The position numbers and the translations under genes are program-made. A DNA stretch of 64,000 nt from Chitinimonas sp. BJYL2. GTDB taxonomy: Bacteria; Pseudomonadota; Gammaproteobacteria; Burkholderiales; Chitinimonadaceae. Position 1 is the stretch's first letter; each line of letters starts with the position of its first letter. Of the stretch, positions 54,181 through 63,819 are shown piece by piece. Location of the stretch: positions 248,001-312,000 of the forward strand of contig NZ_JANZKW010000001.1 in assembly GCF_027257935.1 (NCBI RefSeq). Reading direction: 5' to 3'. A model generated the notes under the pieces. That model worked only from the letters and a program-made list of their open reading frames with translations. It searched no databases and had not been told where the DNA came from.

Positions 54181-55923
54181 ATGTCCCTCTCCCGGCTCAT
54201 CGGTCGTTTCATTCGCCAGCACTGGCGTCCCTATCTGCTCTCGGCCCTGATGCTGGCCGGGGTTGCCCTGCTGACCGTGTGGATTCCGCGTCAGGTCGGC
54301 GCGATTGTCGATGGCCTCGTCGCAGGCACGCTCACTGCGCAGGATCTGTGGCTGCCGCTGGGCAAACTGGTGCTCGCCGGTATCGGTATCTACTTCCTGC
54401 GCGTGGGTTGGCGTTTGCAGCTTTTTGTGGCCAGCTACCGGCTCGGCGTGGAGCTGCGGCGACGTTTGTACCAGCGCATGAGCCTGCAAGGGCCGGCCTT
54501 CTTCCAGCAGCAGCGCACTGGCGATCTGATGGCGCTGGCCACCAATGATGTCGATGCCGTCGAAATGGCGTCGGGCGAGGCCATGCTGGCTGGCTTTGAC
54601 GGCACGCTGACGCTGGTGATGGTGGTGGCAACAATGACGCTGGCGATCAACTGGCAGCTCGCCGCCATCGCCCTGCTGCCGTTTCCCTTGATGGCGCTGG
54701 CGTTCTGGGCGATTTCCAATCGCATCCACCATGCCAGCAAGGACGCGCTCGAACGCTTCAGCGCGCTCAACGACCATGTGCAGGAAACGCTGTCGGGCGT
54801 GCGCACCGTGCGTGCGCTGGGCCTCGAACACCGCGCTGCTGCCGATTTCAGCCAGCTGGCCGGCCGTGCAGCGCGCGCCAGTCTGCGTGCGCAGCGCTGG
54901 GAAGCGGCGTACGAACCCGCCGTGGGGCTGACGCTGGTTGCCGCCACCGTGCTGGCACTGGGCTATGGCGGTCAGCTGGTCTGGCAACAGGCACTGTCGG
55001 TTGGCCAGCTCACGGCGTTCACCATGTATCTGGGCCAGCTGATCTGGCCGATGTTTGCAGCGGGCTGGGTGCTGTCGCTGATCGAACGCGGCCGCGCGGC
55101 CTGGGGGCGCTTGCAACCAGTGCTCGATGCACCGCTGGCCATGGCCGACGAAGGCAAGATCACCACGCTGAAGCCGGGGCACTTGGTGTTTGACCAGGTC
55201 GCACTGCGCTATCCGGGCCAACAGACCGATGCCTTGCAGGATGTGTCGTTCACACTCGCGCCGGGGCAGACGCTGGGCCTGGTCGGCCCGACCGGCTCAG
55301 GTAAATCCAGCCTGCTGCGTGTGCTACTGCGCCAGTACGCTAGCTGTGCCGGCACACAACGCTGGAACGGTGTCGAGCTGCACGATTACACGCTGACCAC
55401 ACTCAGCAATGCGATTGCCTGGGTGCCGCAAGAGCCCTTCCTGTTTTCGGCCAGCATTGCCGAGAACATCGCACTATCTCGCCCTGATGCAAGCCGTGAG
55501 CAGATCGAACAGGCGGCGCGGCTAGCGGCCGTGCACGACGATATCGCCCGTCTGCCGCAAGGCTACGACACACCGGTTGGCGAACGCGGCGTCACGCTGT
55601 CGGGTGGGCAGCGCCAGCGCGTGGCAATTGCCCGCGCGCTGCTGGCCGACGCACCTTTGCTGCTGCTCGACGACGCGCTGTCGGCTGTCGATACCCAAAC
55701 CGAAACCGATATCCTCGGCCATCTGCGCAGTGCGCGGCAGGGCCGCACGGTCATCATCGCCAGTCATCGCTTGTCAGCCGTGATGGATGCCGACCAGATC
55801 CTCGTCCTGCGTCACGGCCATATCAGCGAAACCGGCACCCACGCCGAACTGCTCGTGCGCGATGGCTGGTACGCCGCGCAGTGGCGCTATCAGCAACTGG
55901 AGGCCAGCCTCGATGCGGATTGA
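54181..55923 (+). CDS. mdlA: ABC exporter half-transporter, MdlA type (degenerate ATP site)
   Basis: 580 aa from ATG 54181. A six-helix exporter domain (about 1-320) is followed by an ATPase domain. Walker A is GPTGSGKSS, the signature is LSGGQRQRVAIARALL, and Walker B LLLLDDALSAVD has Asp instead of the catalytic Glu. That substitution is normal for MdlA and other heterodimeric exporters, where this half has the inactive site. The partner is encoded directly downstream with an 11-bp overlap. The E. coli MdlAB proteins are putative multidrug or lipid exporters; the substrate here is unknown. Confidence 0.9.
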   Translation: MSLSRLIGRFIRQHWRPYLLSALMLAGVALLTVWIPRQVGAIVDGLVAGTLTAQDLWLPLGKLVLAGIGIYFLRVGWRLQLFVASYRLGVELRRRLYQRMSLQGPAFFQQQRTGDLMALATNDVDAVEMASGEAMLAGFDGTLTLVMVVATMTLAINWQLAAIALLPFPLMALAFWAISNRIHHASKDALERFSALNDHVQETLSGVRTVRALGLEHRAAADFSQLAGRAARASLRAQRWEAAYEPAVGLTLVAATVLALGYGGQLVWQQALSVGQLTAFTMYLGQLIWPMFAAGWVLSLIERGRAAWGRLQPVLDAPLAMADEGKITTLKPGHLVFDQVALRYPGQQTDALQDVSFTLAPGQTLGLVGPTGSGKSSLLRVLLRQYASCAGTQRWNGVELHDYTLTTLSNAIAWVPQEPFLFSASIAENIALSRPDASREQIEQAARLAAVHDDIARLPQGYDTPVGERGVTLSGGQRQRVAIARALLADAPLLLLDDALSAVDTQTETDILGHLRSARQGRTVIIASHRLSAVMDADQILVLRHGHISETGTHAELLVRDGWYAAQWRYQQLEASLDAD

Positions 55924-57679
55924 TACCAACACGCGCCGCGCAGTCGCGCTGATGCAGCACGCCGCCGCGCCCGAAAAATCGCACCTCTGGCACGGCCTCG
56001 CCTGGCTGATTGTCGCCGCGGCGCTGGAGGCCATCGGCCCGCTGCTAGGCCGTCACTTCATCGACGATTACCTGCTGCCGCGTCAGCTCGACTGGCCCGG
56101 CATTGTCATGTTGCTCGGCGGCCTGCTGCTCAGCGGCTGGATCGCCAGCCTGCTGCGCTATGTGCAGCTGGTACGGCTGGCCGGCGTGGCCATGCGATCA
56201 GTGCAGCGGCTGCGGGAACAGGTTTATGGCCATGTGCTGCGCCTGCCCATGGCGTTTTTCGACCGTGCGATTACCGGCCAGCTGGTCAGCCGCGTCACCA
56301 ACGATACCGAGCAGGTCAAAAGCCTCTATGTGCAAGTGCTGTTCGTGATGCTCGACAGCAGCATCGTCGTGCTCGGCGCACTCGCCGCCATGGCCTGGCT
56401 CGATTGGCGACTGATGTTGATCGTGCTGCTGCTGGTGCCGGCCGTGGTGGTGATCGTCTGGTTCTACCAGCGCTTCTCGGCACCGGCAGTTGCGCGTGCA
56501 CGCGAGCTGCGCTCGGAAATCAACGCGCAGATCGCCGAGAGCATCGCCGGTATGGCCGTCTTGCAGGCAGCCGGCGCGGTGGGCCGCTTCAATCAGCGCT
56601 TTGGCCGCGCGACCGAAGGCTATTTCGACGCCCGTTGCAGCGAACTGCGCGCCAATGCCTGGCTGTTGCGCCCCATGCTCGACCTGCTGAATGTGCTGCT
56701 CTTGGTCACGGTGATCTACGGCTTTGGCAGCCGCACGATCAGCGGCATGGAAGTGGGCATCCTCTATGCCTTCGTGAGCCTGCTGGGCCGCGTGGTGGAC
56801 CCGCTGATCCAGATCACCCTGCAGTTCAGCCAGCTGCAGCAAGCCGTGGTGGCTGCATCGCGCGTTGATACGCTGCTGCAGGAACCCACCGACTCGGCGC
56901 GAGTAGAACAAGCCACCCCGCTGCGCATAGCCCACGGCTGCATCGAACTCGATGCACTGCGCTTTGGCTACACGCCTGAACACCCTGTGCTGCATGACTT
57001 GAGTCTGGCTATCCCGGCCGGTGCCTTTGTCGGGATCGTCGGCCACACGGGTAGCGGCAAGTCCACACTGCTGTCCTTGCTCTTGCGCTTCTATCAGCCG
57101 CAAAGCGGAAAGATCCTGATCGACGGCACGCCACTGGCGCAGTTTGATGACGCCGGTTTCCGCGCTCAGGTCGGGTTGATCCCGCAGGAGCCGTTCCTGC
57201 TGGCCGCGAGTGCGCGCGAGAATATCGACATGGGTCGCGGTCTGGATGATGCCACGATAGAAACCGCTGCCCGCGCAGCACACTGCCACGACTTCATCAC
57301 GCGTCTGCAAAACGGCTACGCCACGCAGCTGGGTGAAGGCGGCGCGCTGTTATCGAGCGGCCAGAAGCAGTTGATCGCGATTGCCCGCGCGCTGGCCGGC
57401 CAGCCGCGCATCCTGTTTCTGGATGAGGCGACGGCGCATATCGATTCGGAAACCGAGCAGATCGTGCAGCAGGCGCTCAGCGCGCTGCACGGCAAGGTGA
57501 CAATGGTGTCGATTGCCCACCGGCTATCGACGATTCGCGATGCGGATCAGATCGTGGTGCTCAATCATGGCCGGATTGCCGAGCAGGGCAATCATGAAGC
57601 GCTGATGGCGATTCCACAGGGCATCTATCAGCGCCTTTATCTGCTGCAGCAGATCGGTGATACGCCGGATCAAGACTGA
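55913..57679 (+). CDS. mdlB: ABC exporter half-transporter, MdlB type (active ATP site)
   Basis: 588 aa from ATG 55913, overlapping the mdlA-like gene by 11 bp. Six membrane helices (first LAWLIVAAALEAIGPLLGR), then an ATPase domain with Walker A GHTGSGKST, a slightly altered signature LSSGQKQLIAIARALAG and the full Walker B LFLDEATAHID with catalytic Glu. The heterodimer has one consensus and one degenerate ATP site, as in MdlAB and LmrCD. The overlap shows translational coupling and equal production of the halves. Confidence 0.9.
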   Translation: MRIDTNTRRAVALMQHAAAPEKSHLWHGLAWLIVAAALEAIGPLLGRHFIDDYLLPRQLDWPGIVMLLGGLLLSGWIASLLRYVQLVRLAGVAMRSVQRLREQVYGHVLRLPMAFFDRAITGQLVSRVTNDTEQVKSLYVQVLFVMLDSSIVVLGALAAMAWLDWRLMLIVLLLVPAVVVIVWFYQRFSAPAVARARELRSEINAQIAESIAGMAVLQAAGAVGRFNQRFGRATEGYFDARCSELRANAWLLRPMLDLLNVLLLVTVIYGFGSRTISGMEVGILYAFVSLLGRVVDPLIQITLQFSQLQQAVVAASRVDTLLQEPTDSARVEQATPLRIAHGCIELDALRFGYTPEHPVLHDLSLAIPAGAFVGIVGHTGSGKSTLLSLLLRFYQPQSGKILIDGTPLAQFDDAGFRAQVGLIPQEPFLLAASARENIDMGRGLDDATIETAARAAHCHDFITRLQNGYATQLGEGGALLSSGQKQLIAIARALAGQPRILFLDEATAHIDSETEQIVQQALSALHGKVTMVSIAHRLSTIRDADQIVVLNHGRIAEQGNHEALMAIPQGIYQRLYLLQQIGDTPDQD

Positions 57680-57685
57680 GCGGCC

Positions 57686-58063
57686 TCAGTAGCCGACCTG
57701 TCGGCCCTCGATCACCGGCAGGATATCGGTGGAGATCAGCGACCAGATCACCCGGACCACGGATTCGGAAGCAATGGTAGTGTGACGGTTGCCGCTGATG
57801 GCCAGCTTTTCGCGTAGCTCACGGCGGATATCGGGCAGGCCGGTGAGGTCGAAGATCACATCCACGCCTTGCCCCAGATGCACCACATCATCCAGGGTGC
57901 GTACACCGATACCAGCCTTGATGGCCTGCTGACGGCCGGGGGTGTCGTGGACTTCGGCCACACACACAAGCTCGATACCCTGACCATGTCGCGGCAACAT
58001 CTTGTCCAGAAAGGCCGAACCGATACGCCCCAGGCCAATGATCGCGATACGCTGGTTGTTCAT
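57686..58063 (-). CDS. Small stand-alone Rossmann-fold NAD(P)-binding protein
   Basis: 125 aa with AAGGAG well placed before the start. It has a full dinucleotide-binding fold, QRIAIIGLGRIGSAFLDKM (GxGxxG), then VDVIFDLTGLPDIRRELREK, but stops at about the end of the first domain of Gfo/Idh or homoserine-dehydrogenase-like enzymes, with no catalytic domain. The DNA after the stop shows no continuation because it ends 7 bp from the mdlB-like gene. It may be a sensor of NAD(H), or a truncated gene. It follows the 52-aa membrane peptide gene by 60 bp on the same strand. Confidence 0.7.
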   Translation of the reverse strand: MNNQRIAIIGLGRIGSAFLDKMLPRHGQGIELVCVAEVHDTPGRQQAIKAGIGVRTLDDVVHLGQGVDVIFDLTGLPDIRRELREKLAISGNRHTTIASESVVRVIWSLISTDILPVIEGRQVGY

Positions 58064-58123
58064 GCCTGCTCCTTATCCTTGGGCGCACATCGCGCCTGCA
58101 GATAGGTATAGAACCTCAGCGGC

Positions 58124-58282
58124 TCAGGCGCGAACGACTTGTTCCGTGCTGGCTACCTGGGCGGCCGGTTCGGCCTGATCCACCGTTGCCGTGAATTCGC
58201 TGATCAGTGCCACGGCAAACAGCGCAGCGACGCTGACGACGAGAGTGGACTGGAACAGATCGTTGATGAAGGTGCGTTGCAT
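58124..58282 (-). CDS. 52-residue single-span membrane peptide
   Basis: From ATG 58282 with AGGAG six bases before it. The longer frame to 58468 has no start site of that quality. The protein is MQRTFINDLFQ, a hydrophobic helix STLVVSVAALFAVALISEF (about residues 13-31), then a polar Ala/Glu/Val-rich tail. It has an N-in topology by the positive residues. I do not recognise a family. It precedes the Rossmann-fold gene, and the two may form one unit. Confidence 0.55.
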   Translation of the reverse strand: MQRTFINDLFQSTLVVSVAALFAVALISEFTATVDQAEPAAQVASTEQVVRA

Positions 58283-58542
58283 GATTTTCTCCTGGTACTG
58301 ATTTTGTTTAGGGAGAAGCGTTGTGCTCCTCTGATGGCTTGCATCATGCGTGGTCGCAGGTCCAGCTTCGAGGCACTTGCGACCAGTTGCTGTCCAACAC
58401 GGACAAAATGCGCCAAGCACGGATAAACGACGCCAGATCATCAGCAAGCGCCATGGCGGCAGCATCACCGCGCGCGGCCTTCATAAGACGATAACAATAT
58501 GCGCGCATGCTGCAGGGCAACCTGAAACCGAGTCCGCCTGCC

Positions 58543-59640
58543 ATGCCCCGCTACTTACGCCATTTGTTCCTGCTTGCCGCCCTGCTACCCGCCGCGTTTG
58601 CCGGGCCTGCCATCGATGTGGTTCAGGTCGCCGACCTCAGCGGCCCCAACAGCAACACTGCGCGCGATTTCGTTACCGGCGCCCGCACCTATTTCGACCA
58701 GATCAACGCGGCAGGCGGCGTGAACGGCCGACCGATCAATCTGGTGGTTGCCGATGACGGTGGCGACCCCGCAAGCACGGTGGTGCTGAGCCGTAAACTG
58801 GTGAGCCAGTACCGTCCTGTTGCCCTGTTCGGCCTGTTTGGTGACGACAATGTGCTGAAAGTGCTGGCGGACAAGCAGCTGGCCGGCGTGCCGCTGGTGG
58901 CACCCTATATCGGGTCCGAACAGACGCTGGGGCCCGCCGTGTACAGCCTGCGCGCCAGTTCTGTGGACGAGATCGCCAAGATCAGCCGCATCGCCGCGCA
59001 AAGCGGTATCCGCCAGATGGGCGTGGTCGTAGGCGACGACGCACTGAGCCGCAGCATTGCCGGCCAGATCGGCAAGCTGCTCAAGGACAACCATGTCGCC
59101 CTCACGGGCTTTGTGCGCCTGCCGGCCCAAGGCGGCGATATCGACGCCGCCGCCGCCCAGCTGGCCGGCAAGGCACCGCAAGCCGTAATTCTCGCCTCGC
59201 CGACCATCAATGCAGCCGCGTTTGTGCAGGCCTATCAGCGCTTGCGGGGCAGCACGCCGTTCTATGCGCTGTCTTGGGTCAATCCGCAAACCATGCAGGA
59301 GTTCCTGGGCAATGAGGCGATCCGCTGGGTGGCCGTCAGCGCGCTGGTACCCTCTCCCTACAATCCCACGCTGCCGATTGCGCGCGAGTTCGTCAGCGCC
59401 TTGAAGAAGTACCGCGATGAACCGCCCAGCTATGCCTCGATGGAGGGCTATCTGGCCGCGCGCATGCTCGTCGATGCGCTGCGTGGCGGCGATGCCAGCA
59501 GCGTCGCGCTACGCCGCAATCTGGATAGCTATCGGCGCAATCTGGGTGGCTTTGCGCTGAAAATGGACGGCACCAATAGCCGGGCGTCGCGTTTTGTGGA
59601 TCTGGCGGTGTTCTCGGGCTCGGGGCGATTGGTCAACTAA
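58543..59640 (+). CDS. Leu/Ile/Val-type (family 1) periplasmic binding protein, orphan
   Basis: 365 aa from ATG 58543; a start at 58507 is possible but gives a worse signal peptide. The signal peptide (HLFLLAALLPAAFA) precedes a Peripla_BP_6 domain: QVADLSGPNSNTARDFVTGA, YFDQINAAGGVNGRPINLVV and DDGGDPASTVVLSRKLV. The late segment SYASMEGYLAARMLVDALRG is typical of LivJ-like proteins. No livHMGF genes are near, so it may serve a distant permease or a sensor. It ends at a terminator shared with the TonB-receptor gene. Confidence 0.87.
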   Translation: MPRYLRHLFLLAALLPAAFAGPAIDVVQVADLSGPNSNTARDFVTGARTYFDQINAAGGVNGRPINLVVADDGGDPASTVVLSRKLVSQYRPVALFGLFGDDNVLKVLADKQLAGVPLVAPYIGSEQTLGPAVYSLRASSVDEIAKISRIAAQSGIRQMGVVVGDDALSRSIAGQIGKLLKDNHVALTGFVRLPAQGGDIDAAAAQLAGKAPQAVILASPTINAAAFVQAYQRLRGSTPFYALSWVNPQTMQEFLGNEAIRWVAVSALVPSPYNPTLPIAREFVSALKKYRDEPPSYASMEGYLAARMLVDALRGGDASSVALRRNLDSYRRNLGGFALKMDGTNSRASRFVDLAVFSGSGRLVN

Positions 59641-59664
59641 GTAGCGGTACCCGGCCAAAAGAAA

Positions 59665-59690
59665 GGCGCTCATTGCTGAGCGCCCTTCTT
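59665..59690. terminator. Bidirectional terminator
   Basis: GGCGCTCA (59665-59672), loop TTGC, TGAGCGCC (59677-59684), with CTTCTT after it on plus and TTTCTTTT on minus. It lies between the convergent binding-protein and TonB-receptor genes. Confidence 0.85.
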
Positions 59691-59706
59691 ACTTGCCACT
59701 GCCAGC

Positions 59707-61923
59707 TCAGAACTTGAGTTCGAGCGTCGCGTTCCAGTTGACGAAGGTCTTGTTGCGATTGCTGCTCACTCGGTAGACCCCACCTTGCTGAAGGGTACTA
59801 CCGCTGGTTGAATCGGCATGGCTGAGATTGGATCCCGACACGCGCAGCTGCGCAGCCGGGCCAAAACGCCACAGGGCGTAGGCATCCAGCACGCGGCGCG
59901 GGCCGGTATCGCTGGTTTCACTGCTGCTCGTCTGCACCGTGTAACCCGGCACCCAGTTGTAGTTAGCCCCAATCGTCAGCGGCACGCTGCGAAAGCGGTA
60001 ATCCACGCCCAGATTGGCCGTTTGCTTGGCCTGCCGATCAAGCCGGTTGTTGGGGCCGGGAATGCCATCCACGCTGGACCAGTACTGGCTGAGATTGGCA
60101 CGTACATCCAGTTGCAGATCGGACTCGATCAGCTCGCCTATGCGGAACTTGGCTTCCAGCTCCACGCCCCGCGTACTGGCACCGGCCAGATTCACTGGCT
60201 GATTGAGCCAGCGGCCATCGGCTTGCTGGCTGGTCTGGCGGCGAATCAACTGATCGATACGCCGCGTAAACAGATTGGCGCTCACCAGGCCGTTCTGGCT
60301 CAGGTAATGCTCGTACGCCACTTCCAGGCCCCAAGCGAGTTCAGGCTGCAGATTGGGATTGCCGCTGCGATCCGGATTGGTGGGGCTGTTGTCTGTGGAG
60401 ACATAGGGCCGACCAGCCAGATCCCAGGTATTCGGTGCGCGATAGCTGCGCGTGAGATTGGCGCGGATCTGGTCATTCTTCTTGCCCGGAATCCGCCATA
60501 CCGTATGGAAGGTCGGGCTGACCACACTGCTGGTACGCTCGATCTGGGTCAGCTTGTCGCGGCTTTCCACCGTGATGCTTTCCCATCGCACACCGCCATA
60601 TGCCGACCACTGCGGGTTGATATCCCACTCGTCCTGCACAAAGGCGGCGAGTTTACGGGTGCTGGCGTTGATCACATCACCAAACTCGGTGATCTGCGGC
60701 ACGCCGTTCTCGATCACCTTGCGATCCTGGGTGCGCTTGCTCAGATCAGCATCCCAGCCCAGTGCCAGTGCGTGTGTCTCACCGATCGGCGTAGACCATT
60801 TGCCACCCGTCGTGAAGCCGTTGTCCTCGGTGCGCGAGTCGTCGTGACGACGCAGGCGCAGGGTGCCATCGGCCAGATACTCGCGGCGCTCGGACGTGTT
60901 GTCGTTACGGTTGGCATTGAAGCCGAAGCGGACATTGAGTTTACGTCCCTCATCCAGCTTGCGTTGCCAGTTGCCGGAGCCACGCAGCATGTCGAAGCTG
61001 CCATCGCCATCGCCAGCGCTGCTCGTATAGGGGGCAGGCTCGCCCAACGGACGTTCGAGCTGGCCGGTGTAGGTGTAACGATTGTCGGAGTGGAAAATGA
61101 AGGTCTGTGCCGTGAGGCTATCGTCCTCACTGATCTTCCAGTTAAGCCGCGGGCTGGCCATCAGGCGACGGGACTGAAACTGCGACCGGTTGCTGCTGTC
61201 TTCGCGGAAATTGAGGCGGCCATCGGCGGCGTAACCTAGCGTGCCACTGCTGGATTCATCTTTGCCGCGGCTCTGGTCAAAGTTGGCCGATAGCGTGTAA
61301 CCCAGGCTGCCCACCTTGTCGTTGTGCTGCAAGGCAATGCCGGGCTGAAGGCCTCGGCCGTTGTCGTTGAGCGTGAACTTGGCTTCGCTGAGGCGTTTGC
61401 GGGCATCTTCACGCAAAACGATATTGATGGTGCCAGCAATGGCCTGGGCACTATGTTCGGCCGTGGGCGCGCGCATCACTTCGATCCGTTCGATCTGATC
61501 GGGCGACATAGAATCGAGCGAGAAGCCGCGCGGTGCGGGTTCGCCATTGAGCAGGATCTGCGTGTAGCCGCTGCCGAGTCCACGCATGCGGATCTCGCCC
61601 CCGCGGCGACCCGGTGTGCCGCCAAGGGTTACACCAGGCAGACGCTTGAGCACATCTCCCAGGTTCGTATCCCCATACTGGGCGATCTCTTCCCGGCCCA
61701 CCACGATCTTGGCGGCGGAGCTGGCACGACGGCGATCGGTGTCGGTGATCTGGCGTCCGGTTACATTGATTTTCTCATCCGCCTTGGTCGCTGACTCTGT
61801 CTTGGGGGGCGGGGTGGTGTCTTTGGCGGAAGCATCGGGGTCCGCCGCCTGCGCCGTCACGACGCACATCGCGCTCAGCAGCAGGTACAGGGGAGCGCGT
61901 GGACACGGGGGATACAGGGGCAC
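59707..61923 (-). CDS. TonB-dependent outer-membrane receptor
   Basis: 738 aa with a GTG start at 61923 and AGGAGG before it. A signal peptide ends near VTAQA. A possible TonB box (EKINVTGR) precedes the plug domain (about 65-180) with LGDVLKRLPGVTLGGTPGRR, GEIRMRGLGSGYTQILLNGE and QIERIEVMRAPTAEHSAQAI. A 22-strand barrel follows, ending in the C-terminal aromatic LELKF. The class could import iron chelates or other large ligands; no siderophore or haem genes are close and no Fur box is evident. It is a single gene. Confidence 0.93.
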   Translation of the reverse strand: MPLYPPCPRAPLYLLLSAMCVVTAQAADPDASAKDTTPPPKTESATKADEKINVTGRQITDTDRRRASSAAKIVVGREEIAQYGDTNLGDVLKRLPGVTLGGTPGRRGGEIRMRGLGSGYTQILLNGEPAPRGFSLDSMSPDQIERIEVMRAPTAEHSAQAIAGTINIVLREDARKRLSEAKFTLNDNGRGLQPGIALQHNDKVGSLGYTLSANFDQSRGKDESSSGTLGYAADGRLNFREDSSNRSQFQSRRLMASPRLNWKISEDDSLTAQTFIFHSDNRYTYTGQLERPLGEPAPYTSSAGDGDGSFDMLRGSGNWQRKLDEGRKLNVRFGFNANRNDNTSERREYLADGTLRLRRHDDSRTEDNGFTTGGKWSTPIGETHALALGWDADLSKRTQDRKVIENGVPQITEFGDVINASTRKLAAFVQDEWDINPQWSAYGGVRWESITVESRDKLTQIERTSSVVSPTFHTVWRIPGKKNDQIRANLTRSYRAPNTWDLAGRPYVSTDNSPTNPDRSGNPNLQPELAWGLEVAYEHYLSQNGLVSANLFTRRIDQLIRRQTSQQADGRWLNQPVNLAGASTRGVELEAKFRIGELIESDLQLDVRANLSQYWSSVDGIPGPNNRLDRQAKQTANLGVDYRFRSVPLTIGANYNWVPGYTVQTSSSETSDTGPRRVLDAYALWRFGPAAQLRVSGSNLSHADSTSGSTLQQGGVYRVSSNRNKTFVNWNATLELKF

Positions 61924-62211
61924 GAATTCCTCCTCAATCTGTTTTATTGGCCATGTTGGTCAGGGGGAATCCGTATTGGTTCACCATGATGAGCCAGCCT
62001 GCAGGCTGATCTCCGGCGCGCATGGTAGCAGCACACTTGTTGCATTCCTCATTCCAGCCCGGAAAGTTCCCCACACCCAACGGCATGCCACCCAGGCTGG
62101 CGCCGATGAGGCGAGGCTGATCGCTTACAATACAGGTTGCGGCGGCAGGTCATGCCGACCGCACAGGCTTGCCCGGCAGACCGGGCCACCCCGATACAGA
62201 CTGGATTGCCC

Positions 62212-63819
62212 ATGCTTCGCCTCAACGAACTCCGCCTTGAACTCGATCACACCCCGGAACAACTGGATACCGCGCTGCGCGAGCGCCTGCGCATCAAGCC
62301 CGCCGACCTGATCGGTTTTACAGTCTTCCGGCGCGGTTATGACGCGCGACGTGGCCAGATCACCCTGGTCTATACGCTGGATGTCGAGGTACGCAATGAG
62401 GAGACGGTATTACGCCGGCTCGCGGGTGACAACAAGATCGGCCCGGCGCCCGATATGACGTATCGCCCTGTCGGCCATGCACCGGCCGGATTGCCGCATC
62501 GGCCCGTGGTGGTGGGTTTCGGTCCCTGCGGCATCTTCGCGGCACTGATCCTCGCGGAAATGGGCTTCAACCCCATCGTGCTTGAACGCGGCAAGGAAGT
62601 CCGCCAGCGCACCCAGGATACCTGGGGCCTGTGGCGCAAGAACACACTGAACCCGGAGTCCAACGTTCAGTACGGTGAGGGTGGCGCGGGCACGTTCTCG
62701 GATGGCAAGCTCTACAGCCAGATCAGCGATCCGCGCTTTCTGGGCCGCAAGGTGCTCAAGGAGTTTGTGGCGGCAGGTGCACCGGAAGAAATCCTCTATG
62801 TGAGCAAGCCCCATATCGGCACCTTCAAGCTCGTCAGCATGGTCGAGATCATGCGACAGAAGATCATCGATCTGGGCGGTGAAATCCGCTTTGAACAGAA
62901 GGTGACCGACCTGCTGATCGAGGGTGCAGAGGGTAGCCGCCAGGTGCGCGGGCTACGCCTCGCCAGCGGCGAAGAAATCCGTACCGATCACGTGGTGATG
63001 GCACTGGGTCACAGCGCACGCGATACCTTCACCATGCTGCACGAGCGCGGTGTGTTCATGGAGGCCAAGCCATTCTCGGTGGGTTTCCGGATTGAACACC
63101 CGCAATCACTGATCGACCGCGCCCGTTTTGGCAAGCATGCCGGCAACCCGGTACTTGGCGCCGCGGATTACAAGCTGGTCCATCACGCCAGCAATGGTCG
63201 CTCCGTGTATAGCTTCTGCATGTGCCCCGGTGGCACCGTAGTCGCCGCCACCTCCGAACCCAATCGTGTGGTCACCAACGGGATGAGCCAGTACTCACGC
63301 AACGAGCGCAATGCCAATGCGGGCATCGTCGTGGGTATCGGGCCAGCCGACTATCCCGGTGATGTGCTGGCCGGCATGGCCTTCCAGCGCGAACTGGAAT
63401 CGCACGCCTTCGTGCTCGGCGGTGGCGATTACAGCGCGCCAGGGCAACTGGTGGGTGACTTTCTGGCGGGTCGCTCGTCCACCCAGCTGGGTGCCGTGCA
63501 ACCCTCTTACAAACCTGGCGTCAAGCTTGGCGATCTCGCCACGGCACTACCGGACTACGCGATCCAGGCCATGCGTGAAGCGATTCCCGCATTTGCACGC
63601 CAAATACGTGGCTTTGACATGCCCGATGCCGTGCTGACTGGCGTGGAAACCCGCACCTCCTCACCTGTGCGGCTCACTCGCGGGGAAGACTGCCAAAGCC
63701 TCAATGTGCGAGGCCTGTTCCCGGCTGGCGAAGGTGCCGGCTATGCGGGCGGGATTCTCTCGGCAGGGGTGGACGGCATCCGCGTTGCGGAAGCTGTTGC
63801 GCAAGCCATTCTGGGCTAA
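62212..63819 (+). CDS. COG2509-type FAD-dependent oxidoreductase
   Basis: 535 aa from ATG 62212. A short N-terminal region (LRLNELRLELDHTPEQL, about 1-85) precedes an FAD-binding domain with RPVVVGFGPCGIFAALILAE (GxGxxG), NVQYGEGGAGTFSDGKLYS, and a C-terminal GLFPAGEGAGYAGGILSAGV. This is the widespread uncharacterised NAD/FAD-utilising flavoprotein group COG2509, which has no assigned reaction. It is divergent from the TonB receptor across 288 bp; TACAAT near 62124 is a possible -10 box. Nothing else follows it in the window. Confidence 0.9.
   Translation: MLRLNELRLELDHTPEQLDTALRERLRIKPADLIGFTVFRRGYDARRGQITLVYTLDVEVRNEETVLRRLAGDNKIGPAPDMTYRPVGHAPAGLPHRPVVVGFGPCGIFAALILAEMGFNPIVLERGKEVRQRTQDTWGLWRKNTLNPESNVQYGEGGAGTFSDGKLYSQISDPRFLGRKVLKEFVAAGAPEEILYVSKPHIGTFKLVSMVEIMRQKIIDLGGEIRFEQKVTDLLIEGAEGSRQVRGLRLASGEEIRTDHVVMALGHSARDTFTMLHERGVFMEAKPFSVGFRIEHPQSLIDRARFGKHAGNPVLGAADYKLVHHASNGRSVYSFCMCPGGTVVAATSEPNRVVTNGMSQYSRNERNANAGIVVGIGPADYPGDVLAGMAFQRELESHAFVLGGGDYSAPGQLVGDFLAGRSSTQLGAVQPSYKPGVKLGDLATALPDYAIQAMREAIPAFARQIRGFDMPDAVLTGVETRTSSPVRLTRGEDCQSLNVRGLFPAGEGAGYAGGILSAGVDGIRVAEAVAQAILG

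Noticed and set aside
61924-62211. Fur box upstream of the TonB receptor gene
   Set aside because: No GATAAT-type repeats are visible in the 288-bp gap.
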